Source: Caballeronia sp. SL2Y3
Lineage (GTDB): Bacteria > Pseudomonadota > Gammaproteobacteria > Burkholderiales > Burkholderiaceae
DNA length: 64,000 nucleotides
Reading direction: 5' to 3'
Assembly (NCBI RefSeq): GCF_022879575.1
Contig: NZ_CP084260.1
Location: 248,001 to 312,000, forward strand
The notes beneath the pieces were generated by a model. That model did not search any database. It saw only the letters and a program-made list of their open reading frames with translations, and was not told the origin of the DNA. This document shows positions 34,982 to 43,982 of this stretch, one piece after another. Each line of letters begins with the position of its first letter. Position 1 is the stretch's first letter. A program made the translations under genes and the position numbers.

Positions 34982-35674
34982 ATGACGAACGCACACGAAC
35001 CTTCCCGCTCCCTTGTAGATCCTGCCGTCAAGACCGCGTCCGGTGCGTTCGCGGCTGTCGTGAATCATCTTCTCGCCCGCGAGCCGTGGGCGCGCGAGCG
35101 CCTCCAGCCGTACGCCGGCAAGTCCGTCCGGCTCTCGTGCGCGCCGTTCGTGATCGCGCTCGTCGCGCAGGCGGACGGGCTTTTCGTCGCGACGAGCGAG
35201 GCGCAAGCCGGCCATTTCGACGTCAGCATCGCCGTTCCGTTCGATGCGCTTCCCGCGTTCCTGCAAGGCGGTCAGGCGGCGGTGATGAAGCACGTGCGCA
35301 TAGAAGGCGATGCCGAGTTCGCGCAGACGCTTGCCAAGCTCGCGGAGCACCTGCGCTGGGACCCGGAGGAAGACTTGTCCCGCGTGATCGGCGATGCGCC
35401 CGCGCATCGCATCGGCATGATCGCGAGGACGATGCAGACGCAGGCGCAGCGCACGGGCCGCAATCTTCTTGACTCCGTGGCCGAGTATTTGCTGGATGAG
35501 CGCCCGCAACTCGTGCGCAAGAGCGCGCTGGATGCGTTCAACGCCGAGTTGTCGCAGGCGCGCGACGCGCTCGCGCGTGTGGAAAAGCGCATCGAGCGGA
35601 TCGAACAACGAGAGTCGGCGCGCGGCGCTTCAGCGCGGACCGGCGGCGAGTCCGGGCGCGACTCCCGCAAATAA
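34982..35674 (+). CDS. ubiJ: Ubiquinone biosynthesis accessory factor UbiJ (SCP2 domain)
   Basis: A 230-residue SCP2-domain protein: [24 protein letters not shown] N-terminal region, the SCP2 fold about 35-130 ([20 protein letters not shown]) and a C-terminal coiled coil (about 175-215, [20 protein letters not shown]). UbiJ pairs with UbiK and binds ubiquinone intermediates as part of the Ubi complex. It lies 22 bases before ubiB, the usual order. The ATG at 34982 follows the terminator directly, so its ribosome-binding site would be within or just after the T run; none is obvious. Confidence 0.9.
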   Translation: MTNAHEPSRSLVDPAVKTASGAFAAVVNHLLAREPWARERLQPYAGKSVRLSCAPFVIALVAQADGLFVATSEAQAGHFDVSIAVPFDALPAFLQGGQAAVMKHVRIEGDAEFAQTLAKLAEHLRWDPEEDLSRVIGDAPAHRIGMIARTMQTQAQRTGRNLLDSVAEYLLDERPQLVRKSALDAFNAELSQARDALARVEKRIERIEQRESARGASARTGGESGRDSRK

Positions 35675-35696
35675 CGAGCTGAAGCGAACACCGACC

Positions 35697-37271
35697 ATGC
35701 GTTTTCTGCGTTTCCTCAAGATTTTCTTCACGATTGTCCGCTTCGGCCTGGACGAACTGGTCATGAGCGGCATCAACGACCGCCGCGTGCGCTACCTCAT
35801 GCGCGTGACGACGTTCGGCCGCCGCTTCGATGTCGAGCGCGGCATCCGGTTGCGCCTCGCGCTGGAAAGCCTCGGACCGATCTTCGTCAAATTCGGTCAA
35901 GTGTTGTCGACGCGGCGCGATCTGTTGCCCGTCGATATCGCCAACGAACTCGCGAAGTTGCAGGATCGCGTGCCGCCGTTCGATTCGAACGTCGCGGTTT
36001 CGATCATCGAGAAGGCGCTCGGCGCGCCGATCGACGCACTCTTCGACGACTTCGAGCGCGTGCCGGTGGCGAGCGCGTCGATCGCGCAGGTGCATTTCGC
36101 GAAGATCCGGCATGGCGAGCACGCCGGCAAACCTGTCGCCGTGAAGGTGTTGCGGCCGGGCATGTTGCCCGTGATCGATTCGGACCTCGCGCTTCTGCGC
36201 GATATCGCGATCTGGGCCGAGCGTCTGTGGCCGGACGGCAGGCGGCTGAAGCCGCGTGAAGTCGTCGCGGAATTCGACAAATATCTGCACGACGAACTCG
36301 ACCTCATGCGCGAGGCCGCCAACGGCAGCCAGTTGCGCCGCAATTTCCAGGGCCTCGATCTGCTGCTCGTGCCGGAGATGTACTGGGATTTGTCCGCGCC
36401 CACGGTGCTCGTGATGGAGCGCATGGTCGGAGTGCCGATCTCGCAAGTCGAAACGCTGCGCGCGGCCGGTGTCGATATTCCGAAGCTCGCGCGCGAAGGC
36501 GTCGAGATTTTCTTCACGCAGGTGTTCCGCGACGGCTTCTTTCACGCGGACATGCACCCCGGCAACATTCAGGTGAGCCTCGATCCGGCGACCTTCGGCC
36601 GCTACATTGCGCTCGACTTCGGGATCGTCGGGGCGCTCTCGGACTTCGATAAGAACTACCTTGCGCAGAACTTCCTCGCGTTCTTCAAGCGCGATTACCA
36701 CCGCGTGGCGACGCTGCATCTCGAATCCGGCTGGGTGCCGCCGAGCACGCGCGTCGAGGAACTGGAGAGCGCGATTCGCGCCGTGTGCGAGCCCTATTTC
36801 GACCGTGCGCTCAAGGACATTTCGCTCGGACAGGTGTTGATGCGGCTCTTTTCGACCTCGCGCCGCTTCAACGTCGAGATTCAGCCGCAACTCGTGCTGC
36901 TGCAAAAGACGATGCTGAACGTGGAAGGGCTGGGCCGATCGCTCGATCCGGAACTCGACTTGTGGAAGACCGCGAAGCCCTACCTCGAACGCTGGATGAA
37001 CGAGCAGATCGGCTGGCGCGGCTGGTACGAACGTCTGCAAATGGAAGCGCCGCAGTGGAGCAAGACCATTCCGCAACTGCCGCGGCTGATTCATCACTTG
37101 CTCGCGGAACGGCACGACGCGCCGCGCGGGAATAACGACGAAACCATGCGCCAATTGCTCGCGGAGCAAAAGCGCACGAACCGGCTGCTGACGACATTGC
37201 TCGTCGTCGGGCTGGGCGTCATTGCGGGCGCGGGCGTGGTCATCGCGCAATTCTGGATGGGCCATCCTTGA
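35697..37271 (+). CDS. ubiB: UbiB, ATPase/atypical kinase of ubiquinone biosynthesis
   Basis: A 524-residue ABC1/COQ8-family protein. It has the family motif KFGQ within [16 protein letters not shown] (about 63-78), the Ala-rich loop [13 protein letters not shown], kinase-like [10 protein letters not shown] (about 285) and DFGIVG (about 310), and two C-terminal membrane helices (about 490-520). COQ8/UbiB uses ATP to help extract or hand on hydrophobic quinone intermediates. Start ATG 35697, 22 bases after ubiJ; the upstream frame to 35469 is a shadow of ubiJ. Confidence 0.97.
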   Translation: MRFLRFLKIFFTIVRFGLDELVMSGINDRRVRYLMRVTTFGRRFDVERGIRLRLALESLGPIFVKFGQVLSTRRDLLPVDIANELAKLQDRVPPFDSNVAVSIIEKALGAPIDALFDDFERVPVASASIAQVHFAKIRHGEHAGKPVAVKVLRPGMLPVIDSDLALLRDIAIWAERLWPDGRRLKPREVVAEFDKYLHDELDLMREAANGSQLRRNFQGLDLLLVPEMYWDLSAPTVLVMERMVGVPISQVETLRAAGVDIPKLAREGVEIFFTQVFRDGFFHADMHPGNIQVSLDPATFGRYIALDFGIVGALSDFDKNYLAQNFLAFFKRDYHRVATLHLESGWVPPSTRVEELESAIRAVCEPYFDRALKDISLGQVLMRLFSTSRRFNVEIQPQLVLLQKTMLNVEGLGRSLDPELDLWKTAKPYLERWMNEQIGWRGWYERLQMEAPQWSKTIPQLPRLIHHLLAERHDAPRGNNDETMRQLLAEQKRTNRLLTTLLVVGLGVIAGAGVVIAQFWMGHP

Positions 37272-37299
37272 TTACGGCGAGCCGGCGCGAGGAGATTCG

Positions 37300-37926
37300 A
37301 TGAGCAATTCGAGCAGCGCGGAGGTTCCGTCCTTCGAGAACCGCGACCCGAATTCGCCCGGTTTCTGGGACGAACGGTTCGATCGCCGCTTCATGCCGTG
37401 GGATCAGGCAGGCGTGCCCGATGCGTTCCGCACGTTCGTGTCCGCGTTGGCCGCGCCCGAAGCCACGCGCGTGCTGATTCCCGGCTGCGGCAACGCTTAC
37501 GAGGCCGCGTATCTCGCCGAGCGAGGCATGACCGTGCGCGCCATCGATTTCTCGCCGAGCGCGGTCGCGGCGGCGCGCGCTCAGTTGGGCGCGCACGCGG
37601 GCGTCGTCGAAGAGGCCGATTTCTTCGCCTATGAGCCGCCGTTCGCGCCCGACTGGATCTACGAGCGCGCCTTTCTGTGCGCGCTGCCGAAAGACCGCTG
37701 GACCGATTACGCAAAGCGCATGGCGGCGATCGCGCGCCCCGGCGCGCGGCTCGCGGGCTTCTTTTTCATCGGCGCGACGCCGAAAGGACCGCCGTTCGGC
37801 ATCGAGCGCAATGAACTCGACGCGCTGCTCACTCCCCACTTCGAATTGATCGACGATCACGAAGTCAGCGGCTCGATACCGGTCTTTGCCGGCCGTGAAC
37901 GCTGGCTGACGTGGCGGCGCGCTTGA
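37300..37926 (+). CDS. SAM-dependent methyltransferase (thiopurine/thiol methyltransferase-like)
   Basis: A 208-residue class I methyltransferase. Marks are FWDERFDRRFMPWDQAGVPD near the N-terminus (the W-x-x-x-F-x-x-x-x-x-PWD pattern of the TPMT/TMT family), SAM motif I VLIPGCGNAYEAAYLAERG (about 62-80), and DWIYERAFLCALPKDRW. TPMT-like bacterial enzymes methylate thiols, halides or tellurite/selenite; the substrate here is unknown. ATG 37300 with GAGGAGAT 5-10 bases upstream; the frame to 37222 overlaps ubiB and is less likely. Confidence 0.88.
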   Translation: MSNSSSAEVPSFENRDPNSPGFWDERFDRRFMPWDQAGVPDAFRTFVSALAAPEATRVLIPGCGNAYEAAYLAERGMTVRAIDFSPSAVAAARAQLGAHAGVVEEADFFAYEPPFAPDWIYERAFLCALPKDRWTDYAKRMAAIARPGARLAGFFFIGATPKGPPFGIERNELDALLTPHFELIDDHEVSGSIPVFAGRERWLTWRRA

Positions 37927-38010
37927 ATTATTCGTCTTCGCCCCCATCTCCGGACGAAGCCGCACGGCGCGAGGCCGGCCGAAAATGGCGGCCGAAAGCG
38001 GGTTTGCGGC

Positions 38011-38016
38011 TATAAT
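38011..38016 (+). promoter_or_regulatory. Consensus -10 element for the FmdB-DUF502-aspS operon
   Basis: TATAAT in GCGGCTATAATTC, 44 bases before the FmdB-family ATG, in otherwise GC-rich sequence. The -35 is weak. Confidence 0.6.
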
Positions 38017-38060
38017 TCAAGGCTTTGCAAGCGTCGACAGATCATTGTAGGAAGAGTGCC

Positions 38061-38417
38061 ATGCCGATTTACGCATACCGCTGCGCATCCTGCGGCCACG
38101 AAAAAGACGTGCTTCAGAAGTTGAGCGACGCACCGCTCACGCAATGTCCCGCCTGCGGACAGGACGCGTTTTCCAAGCAAGTGACCGCGGCAGGGTTCCA
38201 GTTGAAAGGCTCCGGCTGGTATGTCACCGATTTCCGCGGCAGCAGCAACGGTTCTGCTGCGCCGAAGTCCGGCGACAGCGCGGGCAATTCGAATTCCGGC
38301 GATAGCGCGAAAGCGGGCAGTGCGTCAACGTCGGATGCGCCGGCTCCCGCGAGCGCAGCGACCGCTGCAAGCGGTTCGACGCCCGCAGCGCCCGCGACGC
38401 CTTCGGGCGCAGCCTAA
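38061..38417 (+). CDS. FmdB family zinc-ribbon protein
   Basis: A 118-residue protein: an N-terminal zinc ribbon with two CxxC pairs (MPIYAYRCASCGHEKDVLQK and CPACGQDAF, residues 1-43) typical of FmdB regulatory-protein family. A Gly/Ser step (GSGWYVTDFRGSS) and a low-complexity Ala/Ser/Pro tail (about 60-118) follow. The family was named for formamidase regulation, but its general role is unknown. It is commonly upstream of DUF502 and aspS in betaproteobacteria, as here. A short perfect GC hairpin lies after it (38437-38453) without a T run. Confidence 0.88.
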   Translation: MPIYAYRCASCGHEKDVLQKLSDAPLTQCPACGQDAFSKQVTAAGFQLKGSGWYVTDFRGSSNGSAAPKSGDSAGNSNSGDSAKAGSASTSDAPAPASAATAASGSTPAAPATPSGAA

Positions 38418-38550
38418 AAGCGCATACGTCACGCACGGCGCGAGCTTCGCGCCGGCTGCGCATTCCGTCCCGTACCGCCTGTCAGAGCGCGCGCCCTGAG
38501 CGCGCGCGGATCGCGGCCAACCCGACGCCCGTCACCCTAGCGACAACAAC

Positions 38551-39213
38551 GTGACCACGAAAAAGACTACGCTGAAAACCGTGTTCCTCACCGGCCTCCT
38601 GGTGCTGGTGCCGCTCGCCATCACGCTGTGGGTGCTCGGCCTCGTGATCGGGACCATGGATCAGACGCTGCTCCTTTTGCCGGCCGCGTGGCAGCCGGAG
38701 CGTGTCTTCGGGTTCCATCTGCCGGGACTCGGCGCGCTGCTCACGCTCGCCTTCATCTTCGTCGTCGGCCTCTTTACGCAGAACTTCGTCGGGCAGAAAC
38801 TCGTCGGCTGGTGGGACGCCATTCTTCGCCACATTCCGGTCGTCGGCCCGCTCTACACGAGCGTGAAACAGGTTTCGGACACGCTGCTCTCGTCGAGCGG
38901 CAATGCATTTCGCAAAGCGCTGCTGGTCGAATATCCGCGCAAGGGCTCGTACACCATCGGGTTTTTGACCGGCATTCCCGGCGGCGACGTGCTCAATCAT
39001 CTGAAGGAAGATCACGTGAGCGTCTACGTGCCTACCACGCCGAACCCCACGTCCGGCTTCTTCCTGATGATGCCGAAAAGCGAGGTCGTCGAACTGGATA
39101 TGACCGTCGACGCCGCACTGAAGTACATCGTCTCGATGGGCGTGGTCGCCCCCGCGCCGAGCGCGCCGCTGTCGGTCGCGCCCGCCCGCCGCCCCACCGA
39201 GCCGCCGATGTAA
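38551..39213 (+). CDS. DUF502 family membrane protein
   Basis: A 220-residue inner-membrane protein with two strong helices (about 8-32 and 55-78) and a conserved cytoplasmic domain ([53 protein letters not shown]). These are standard DUF502 blocks. Function unknown. The start is a GTG at 38551; no alternative ATG begins before the first helix. It lies between FmdB and aspS with 88 bases to aspS. Confidence 0.9.
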   Translation: MTTKKTTLKTVFLTGLLVLVPLAITLWVLGLVIGTMDQTLLLLPAAWQPERVFGFHLPGLGALLTLAFIFVVGLFTQNFVGQKLVGWWDAILRHIPVVGPLYTSVKQVSDTLLSSSGNAFRKALLVEYPRKGSYTIGFLTGIPGGDVLNHLKEDHVSVYVPTTPNPTSGFFLMMPKSEVVELDMTVDAALKYIVSMGVVAPAPSAPLSVAPARRPTEPPM

Positions 39214-39301
39214 TGCCGGCGCGCGTGCCGCGAATCGAGCCGACGAAGAGCGCGATCCGCACGCGAGCCGTTCATCAACGAACAACGAAAGACACAACAT
39301 C

Positions 39302-41104
39302 ATGTCGATGCGATCTGAATACTGCGGTCTGGTGACCGAAGCCCTGCTGGGCCAAACCGTCTCGCTGTGCGGCTGGGTGCATCGCCGCCGCGACCACGGG
39401 GGCGTTATCTTCATCGACTTGCGCGATCGCGAAGGGCTCGTCCAGGTCGTCTGCGATCCGGATCGGGCCGAGATGTTCAAGGTGGCCGAAGGCGTGCGCA
39501 ACGAGTTCTGCGTGCAGGTGAAGGGCGTCGTGCGCAACCGTCCGGAAGGTACGGTCAACGCCAATCTGACGAGCGGCAAGATCGAAGTGCTGTGTCATGA
39601 ACTGAACGTGCTGAACGCGTCGGTGACGCCGCCGTTCCAGCTCGACGACGACAACCTGTCGGAGACCACGCGTCTCACGCATCGCGTGCTGGACCTGCGC
39701 CGTCCGCAGATGCAGAAGAACCTGCGCCTGCGCTATCGCGTGGCGATCGAAGTGCGCAAGTATCTGGACGCGCAAGGCTTCATCGACATCGAAACGCCGA
39801 TGCTGACCAAGAGCACGCCGGAAGGCGCCCGAGACTATCTCGTGCCGTCGCGCGTGAACGCGGGACAGTTCTTCGCGCTGCCGCAATCGCCGCAATTGTT
39901 CAAGCAATTGCTGATGGTCGCGAACTTCGACCGCTACTACCAGATCACCAAGTGCTTCCGCGACGAAGACCTGCGCGCGGACCGTCAGCCGGAATTCACG
40001 CAGATCGACTGCGAAACGTCGTTCCTGAACGAGCAGGAAATCCGCGATCTGTTCGAAAACATGATCCGCCACGTCTTCAAGGAGACGATGGACGTCGCGC
40101 TGCCGGAGAAATTTCCGGTCATGTTGTACTCGGAAGCGATGCGCCGTTTCGGCTCGGACAAGCCGGACCTGCGCGTGAAGCTCGAATTCGCCGATCTGAC
40201 CGACGCGGTCAGGGACGTCGATTTCAAGGTGTTCAGCATGCCGGCCAATTCGAAGGACGGCCGCGTCGCTGCCTTGCGCGTGCCGAAGGGCGGCGAACTG
40301 TCGCGCGGCGATATCGACGGTTACACGGAATTCGTGCGCATTTACGGCGCGAAGGGCCTCGCGTGGATCAAGGTCAACGACAAGACCAAGGGCCGCGACG
40401 GTCTGCAAAGCCCGATCGTCAAGAATCTGCATGACGCGGCGCTCGCCGCCATCATGGAGCGCACGGGCGCGGAAGACGGCGACATCATCTTCTTCGCGGC
40501 GGACCGCACGAAGGTCGTGAACGACAGCCTGGGCGCGCTGCGCCTGAAAATCGGCCATTCGGAATTCGGCAAGGCGACCGGCCTGCTCGAATCCGGCTGG
40601 AAGCCGCTGTGGGTGATCGACTTCCCGATGTTCGAATACGACGAGGAAGAAAACCGCTACGTGGCCGCGCACCATCCGTTCACGAGCCCGAAGGACGAGC
40701 ACCTCGAATATCTCGAAACCGATCCGGGCCGCTGTCTCGCGAAGGCGTACGACATGGTGCTGAACGGCTGGGAAATCGGCGGCGGTTCGGTGCGAATCTT
40801 CCAGGAAGACGTACAGAGCAAGGTGTTCCGCGCGCTGAAGATCGGCGCGGAAGAAGCGCGTCTGAAGTTCGGCTTCCTGCTCGACGCGCTGCAATACGGC
40901 GCGCCGCCGCACGGCGGTATCGCGTTCGGTCTGGACCGCATCGTGACGTTGATGTCCGGCGCCGATTCGATCCGCGACGTGATCGCGTTCCCGAAGACGC
41001 AGCGCGCGCAGGACCTGCTCACGCAAGCGCCGAGCGAAGTGGACGAGCGCCAGTTGCGCGAGTTGCACATCCGTCTGCGGCAACCCGAACAAAAGACGCA
41101 ATAA
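39302..41104 (+). CDS. aspS: Aspartate--tRNA ligase
   Basis: Charges tRNA-Asp (and in many bacteria with the non-discriminating form also tRNA-Asn). The 600-residue bacterial-type class II enzyme has the N-terminal anticodon-binding OB fold (about 1-110), motif 2 region [18 protein letters not shown] (about 218-235), the bacterial GAD insertion (about 290-410) and motif 3 [13 protein letters not shown] (about 538-550). Not SOS- or riboswitch-controlled as far as seen. A strong terminator follows at 41125-41149. Confidence 0.98.
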   Translation: MSMRSEYCGLVTEALLGQTVSLCGWVHRRRDHGGVIFIDLRDREGLVQVVCDPDRAEMFKVAEGVRNEFCVQVKGVVRNRPEGTVNANLTSGKIEVLCHELNVLNASVTPPFQLDDDNLSETTRLTHRVLDLRRPQMQKNLRLRYRVAIEVRKYLDAQGFIDIETPMLTKSTPEGARDYLVPSRVNAGQFFALPQSPQLFKQLLMVANFDRYYQITKCFRDEDLRADRQPEFTQIDCETSFLNEQEIRDLFENMIRHVFKETMDVALPEKFPVMLYSEAMRRFGSDKPDLRVKLEFADLTDAVRDVDFKVFSMPANSKDGRVAALRVPKGGELSRGDIDGYTEFVRIYGAKGLAWIKVNDKTKGRDGLQSPIVKNLHDAALAAIMERTGAEDGDIIFFAADRTKVVNDSLGALRLKIGHSEFGKATGLLESGWKPLWVIDFPMFEYDEEENRYVAAHHPFTSPKDEHLEYLETDPGRCLAKAYDMVLNGWEIGGGSVRIFQEDVQSKVFRALKIGAEEARLKFGFLLDALQYGAPPHGGIAFGLDRIVTLMSGADSIRDVIAFPKTQRAQDLLTQAPSEVDERQLRELHIRLRQPEQKTQ

Positions 41105-41124
41105 GCATTGTTGATGTTGTGACG

Positions 41125-41149
41125 AAAAAGGCGCCGAGTGCGCCTTTTT
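41125..41149 (+). terminator. Rho-independent terminator after aspS
   Basis: AAAAAGGCGC / GCGCCTTTTT stem with a CGAGT loop, T-rich on the right, 20 bases after the aspS stop. Confidence 0.92.
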
Positions 41150-41200
41150 CGTTTTTTGCGCTACAGTCTTTGCCGGATACGAGACAACGCGCACGTTCAC

Positions 41201-41683
41201 ATGGTCATGCAGAAGCCACCGAAAATCCCCGAATCCGTGCTGGTCGTGATTCATACGCCCGACCTCGACGTGCTCATCATCGAGCGGGCGGATCATCCGG
41301 GCTTCTGGCAATCGGTGACGGGCTCGAAAGACCGCATCGACGAGCCGCTCGAAGAGACCGCCGCGCGCGAAGTGCAGGAGGAAACGGGGATCATCGTCGG
41401 CAGTCCGCTCGTGCCGCATAGCGCGCTGCTGAACTGGCATCACAGCATTCAGTACGACATCTATCCGCAGTGGCGGCACCGTTACGCCGAAGGCATCACG
41501 CGCAACACGGAACATCAGTTCAGTCTCTGCGTGCCGCATTGTCTGGAAGTGACGCTCGCGCCGCGCGAACACACGTCGCATCTGTGGCTGCCCTTGCGCG
41601 AAGCCGCCGACCGCTGCTTCTCGTGGTCCAACCGCGAAGCCATTCTTCAATTGCCCGAGCGCCTCGCGGCGCATAGCCGATGA
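41201..41683 (+). CDS. nudB: Dihydroneopterin triphosphate diphosphatase (Nudix)
   Basis: A 160-residue Nudix hydrolase. The Nudix box runs GSKDRIDEPLEETAAREVQE-ETGI (about 45-68; G in the first half and REVQEETG in the second). The N-terminal KIPESVLVVIHTPDLDVLII and ADHPGFWQSVTGS match NudB, which converts dihydroneopterin triphosphate to the monophosphate in folate synthesis. ATG 41201 preferred, ATG 41207 also possible; the upstream frame lies in the aspS terminator. Its stop overlaps the clsB ATG (ATGA), so the two are coupled. Confidence 0.9.
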   Translation: MVMQKPPKIPESVLVVIHTPDLDVLIIERADHPGFWQSVTGSKDRIDEPLEETAAREVQEETGIIVGSPLVPHSALLNWHHSIQYDIYPQWRHRYAEGITRNTEHQFSLCVPHCLEVTLAPREHTSHLWLPLREAADRCFSWSNREAILQLPERLAAHSR

Positions 41684-42960
41684 TCGGTTTGCGGCCGCGG
41701 CGCAGTTTCAAGCGACTGCGCCAGGCGCTCTTCTCCGGGCGACGTCCGCCGCGTTTCTGCTTCACCGCGGGCAACCACGTTCGCATCTTCAAAAGCGGCG
41801 CGCAGTTCTTTCCCGCGCTGATCGAGCGGATCGACGGCGCGCAGAACACGGTTTCGCTGGAAACCTACATCTTCGCGAACGACGACGCCGGCCGCGCCGT
41901 CTCCGACGCGCTCTTGCGGGCCGCCGCGCGCGGCGTCACGGTGCGCGTGATCACGGACGGCATCGGCACCGACGGCAAGCTGCCGATGTTCGAGCAGTGG
42001 AAGGCGGGCGGCGTCGAGCATCGAATCTACAATCCGCATCTGCTGTTCGGGCCGCTCGGCTTTTCGCGCACGCACCGTAAGCTCGCGCTGATCGACAACA
42101 CGTACGCGTTTTGCGGCGGCATCAATATCGTCGACGATTACGACCAGAACGGCACGCGTTTGCCGGAGCCGCGCTGGGATTTCGCGATGGAGGCGCAAGG
42201 GCCGGTGGTCACCGACGTGCGCAACGCGTTCGACCTTCAATGGGAGCGCATCCGCCTCGGCGTCAAGCCGCGCGAGCCGCGTTCGTCGTCGTGCGAACCG
42301 CAGCCGGAGCACAACCGCCGCAATACGCGGCGCGCGATGCGCGCCAGGCGCCGCGCGCAGCTCGGCGAAATCCATGCGGTCGATCAACCGTGCGTCGCGT
42401 TCGTGGCGCGCGACAATCTGCTGAATCGCCGGGCCATCGAAAAGGCGTATCTGCGCGCCATCGCCCATGCGGAGCGCGAAGTTCTGCTCGCCAATCCGTA
42501 CTTCATGCCGGGCCGCAAGCTGCGGCGCGCGCTCGTGCTCGCGGCGCGGCGCGGGGTGCGCGTGTCGCTCGTGATCGGGCGCAAGGAGTTCGTCGCGCTC
42601 GACTACGCCACGCCGTTCCTCTACGGCAATCTGCTGAAGAATGGCGTGCGCATCGCCGAATACGAGAAGACGATCCTGCACGGCAAGGTCGCGGTCGTGG
42701 ACGCCGACTGGGCGACCATCGGCTCGTCCAATCTCGACGCGCTCTCGCTCGTGCTGAACAACGAAGCCAACATGGTGCTCGTCAACCACGCAGAGATCGC
42801 GGGCCTGCACGACGCCATCCTCCAGGCGTTCGACGAAGGCAGCCGCATCGACGAAAAACACTACGCGTCGCGCCCGGTAGGCGAGCGACTCCTGAGCTGG
42901 CTCGCGTACAACACCTACCGCATGACGATGAAACTCATCACCATCGGGCAGTACGATTGA
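41680..42960 (+). CDS. clsB: Cardiolipin synthase B-type phospholipase D protein
   Basis: A 426-residue protein with two HKD motifs, THRKLALIDNTYAFCGG (about 129-145) and LHGKVAVVDADWATIGSSN (about 330-348), the catalytic pair of bacterial cardiolipin synthases. Length and lack of N-terminal membrane helices fit ClsB rather than ClsA. It transfers phosphatidyl groups between phospholipids at the inner membrane. A basic, Arg-rich insert (about 203-225) between the two halves is notable. Overlaps nudB by 4 bases. Confidence 0.9.
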   Translation: MIGLRPRRSFKRLRQALFSGRRPPRFCFTAGNHVRIFKSGAQFFPALIERIDGAQNTVSLETYIFANDDAGRAVSDALLRAAARGVTVRVITDGIGTDGKLPMFEQWKAGGVEHRIYNPHLLFGPLGFSRTHRKLALIDNTYAFCGGINIVDDYDQNGTRLPEPRWDFAMEAQGPVVTDVRNAFDLQWERIRLGVKPREPRSSSCEPQPEHNRRNTRRAMRARRRAQLGEIHAVDQPCVAFVARDNLLNRRAIEKAYLRAIAHAEREVLLANPYFMPGRKLRRALVLAARRGVRVSLVIGRKEFVALDYATPFLYGNLLKNGVRIAEYEKTILHGKVAVVDADWATIGSSNLDALSLVLNNEANMVLVNHAEIAGLHDAILQAFDEGSRIDEKHYASRPVGERLLSWLAYNTYRMTMKLITIGQYD

Positions 42961-43141
42961 CGGCCCAATTACTGCTGATTCGACAATGTAACTGCCAACC
43001 GGCAACATGCTCCCAGCAAATGGGAAGTCGGGCAGTCACTTAGAGGCAGTCCGCACACAAAAAAGGACAATAGGGCGGGCAAATATAGGACTTACCCTAT
43101 TGATTGATGCGGCAGTTAGAAACCGCTTTCTAAAATTTTGC

Positions 43142-43170
43142 TTGTTTCAGCAGCGATCGGCCACAATAAT
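43142..43170 (+). promoter_or_regulatory. Candidate promoter of the TetR/beta-oxidation operon
   Basis: TTGTTT and AATAAT are spaced by 17 bases in an AT-rich patch; the expected start site falls on the palindrome just downstream. Confidence 0.5.
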
Positions 43171-43171
43171 A

Positions 43172-43183
43172 GAACGGCCGTTC
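43172..43183. promoter_or_regulatory. Perfect palindrome, probable TetR operator
   Basis: GAACGGCCGTTC is a perfect 12-base inverted repeat directly downstream of the candidate -10 and 34 bases before the TetR ATG. Such a location is typical of an autorepressing TetR protein. Binding is inferred. Confidence 0.65.
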
Positions 43184-43217
43184 GTTTTCAATGGGGTCAC
43201 GAGAGGACGGTGGGATC

Positions 43218-43913
43218 ATGCGAAAAGGCGAACAGACGCGGGCCGCGATTCTCGACGCAGCGTTGGATCTGGCGAGCAGGGACGGACTGGAGGGACTCAC
43301 CATCGGTCTTCTGGCCGAGCGGATGCAGATGAGCAAGAGCGGAGTGTTCGCGCACTTCGGTTCGCGCGAGGATCTGCAGGTGGAAGTGGTGCGCGAGTAC
43401 CACCGCCGGTTCGAAGACGAAGTGTTTTTCCCGAGCTTGCGTGAACCGCGCGGCTTGCCGCGACTGCGCGCGATGATGAGCCGCTGGATGGAGAAGCGCA
43501 TCGAGGAGGTCACCACCGGCTGCATCTATATCAGCGGCGCGGTGGAATACGACGATCGCGCGGCGAGCGCGGTGCGCGAGCAGCTCGTCCACAGTGTGAC
43601 GACGTGGCGCGAGGCGCTGTTGCGGGCCATTCGCCAGTCGAAGGAAGAAGGGCATCTGAAGCCGGAGACGGACCCGAAGCTGATGCTCTTCGAGTTGTAC
43701 AGCTTCACGCTCGGCCTGCATCACGACGCGCGTTTCCTGCATCTGCCGGAAGCGGTGCAACTGACGCGGGACGCGCTGGAAAAGACGATCGTTTCATATC
43801 AGACGTCGCACTCGTCTGCCGATGGCGGCGGCCGCGAAACCAGCGAGCCGGCCGCCCACGCAGCCACGAGCGCGGCGACGAATCTAACTTCGCATCAACC
43901 GGACAGCCGTTAG
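43218..43913 (+). CDS. TetR family regulator of the beta-oxidation operon
   Basis: A 231-residue TetR protein. The N-terminal HTH (about 1-55) reads MRKGEQTRAAILDAALDLAS and then MQMSKSGVFAHFGSREDLQV. The C-terminal ligand domain (about 60-205) contains TTGCIYISGAVEYDDR, seen in Burkholderia TetR proteins next to fatty acid genes. A disordered Ser/Ala/Thr tail follows (about 200-231). ATG 43218 has GAGGACGG upstream; the frame to 43191 overlaps the operator. It leads the acyl-CoA dehydrogenase, HAD/ECH, thiolase and enoyl-CoA hydratase genes; an acyl-CoA effector is likely (inference). Confidence 0.9.
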   Translation: MRKGEQTRAAILDAALDLASRDGLEGLTIGLLAERMQMSKSGVFAHFGSREDLQVEVVREYHRRFEDEVFFPSLREPRGLPRLRAMMSRWMEKRIEEVTTGCIYISGAVEYDDRAASAVREQLVHSVTTWREALLRAIRQSKEEGHLKPETDPKLMLFELYSFTLGLHHDARFLHLPEAVQLTRDALEKTIVSYQTSHSSADGGGRETSEPAAHAATSAATNLTSHQPDSR

Positions 43914-43982
43914 CGGCGCCGATCGAATCGTCCCAAGGGTTCGGCGGCGCACGACGCAAGCTTCTAGAAACTGGAGAGACTC

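Noticed and set aside
39275..41674. A 799-residue minus-strand frame opposite aspS and nudB
   Set aside because: Antisense shadow; aspS and nudB are certain on the plus strand.
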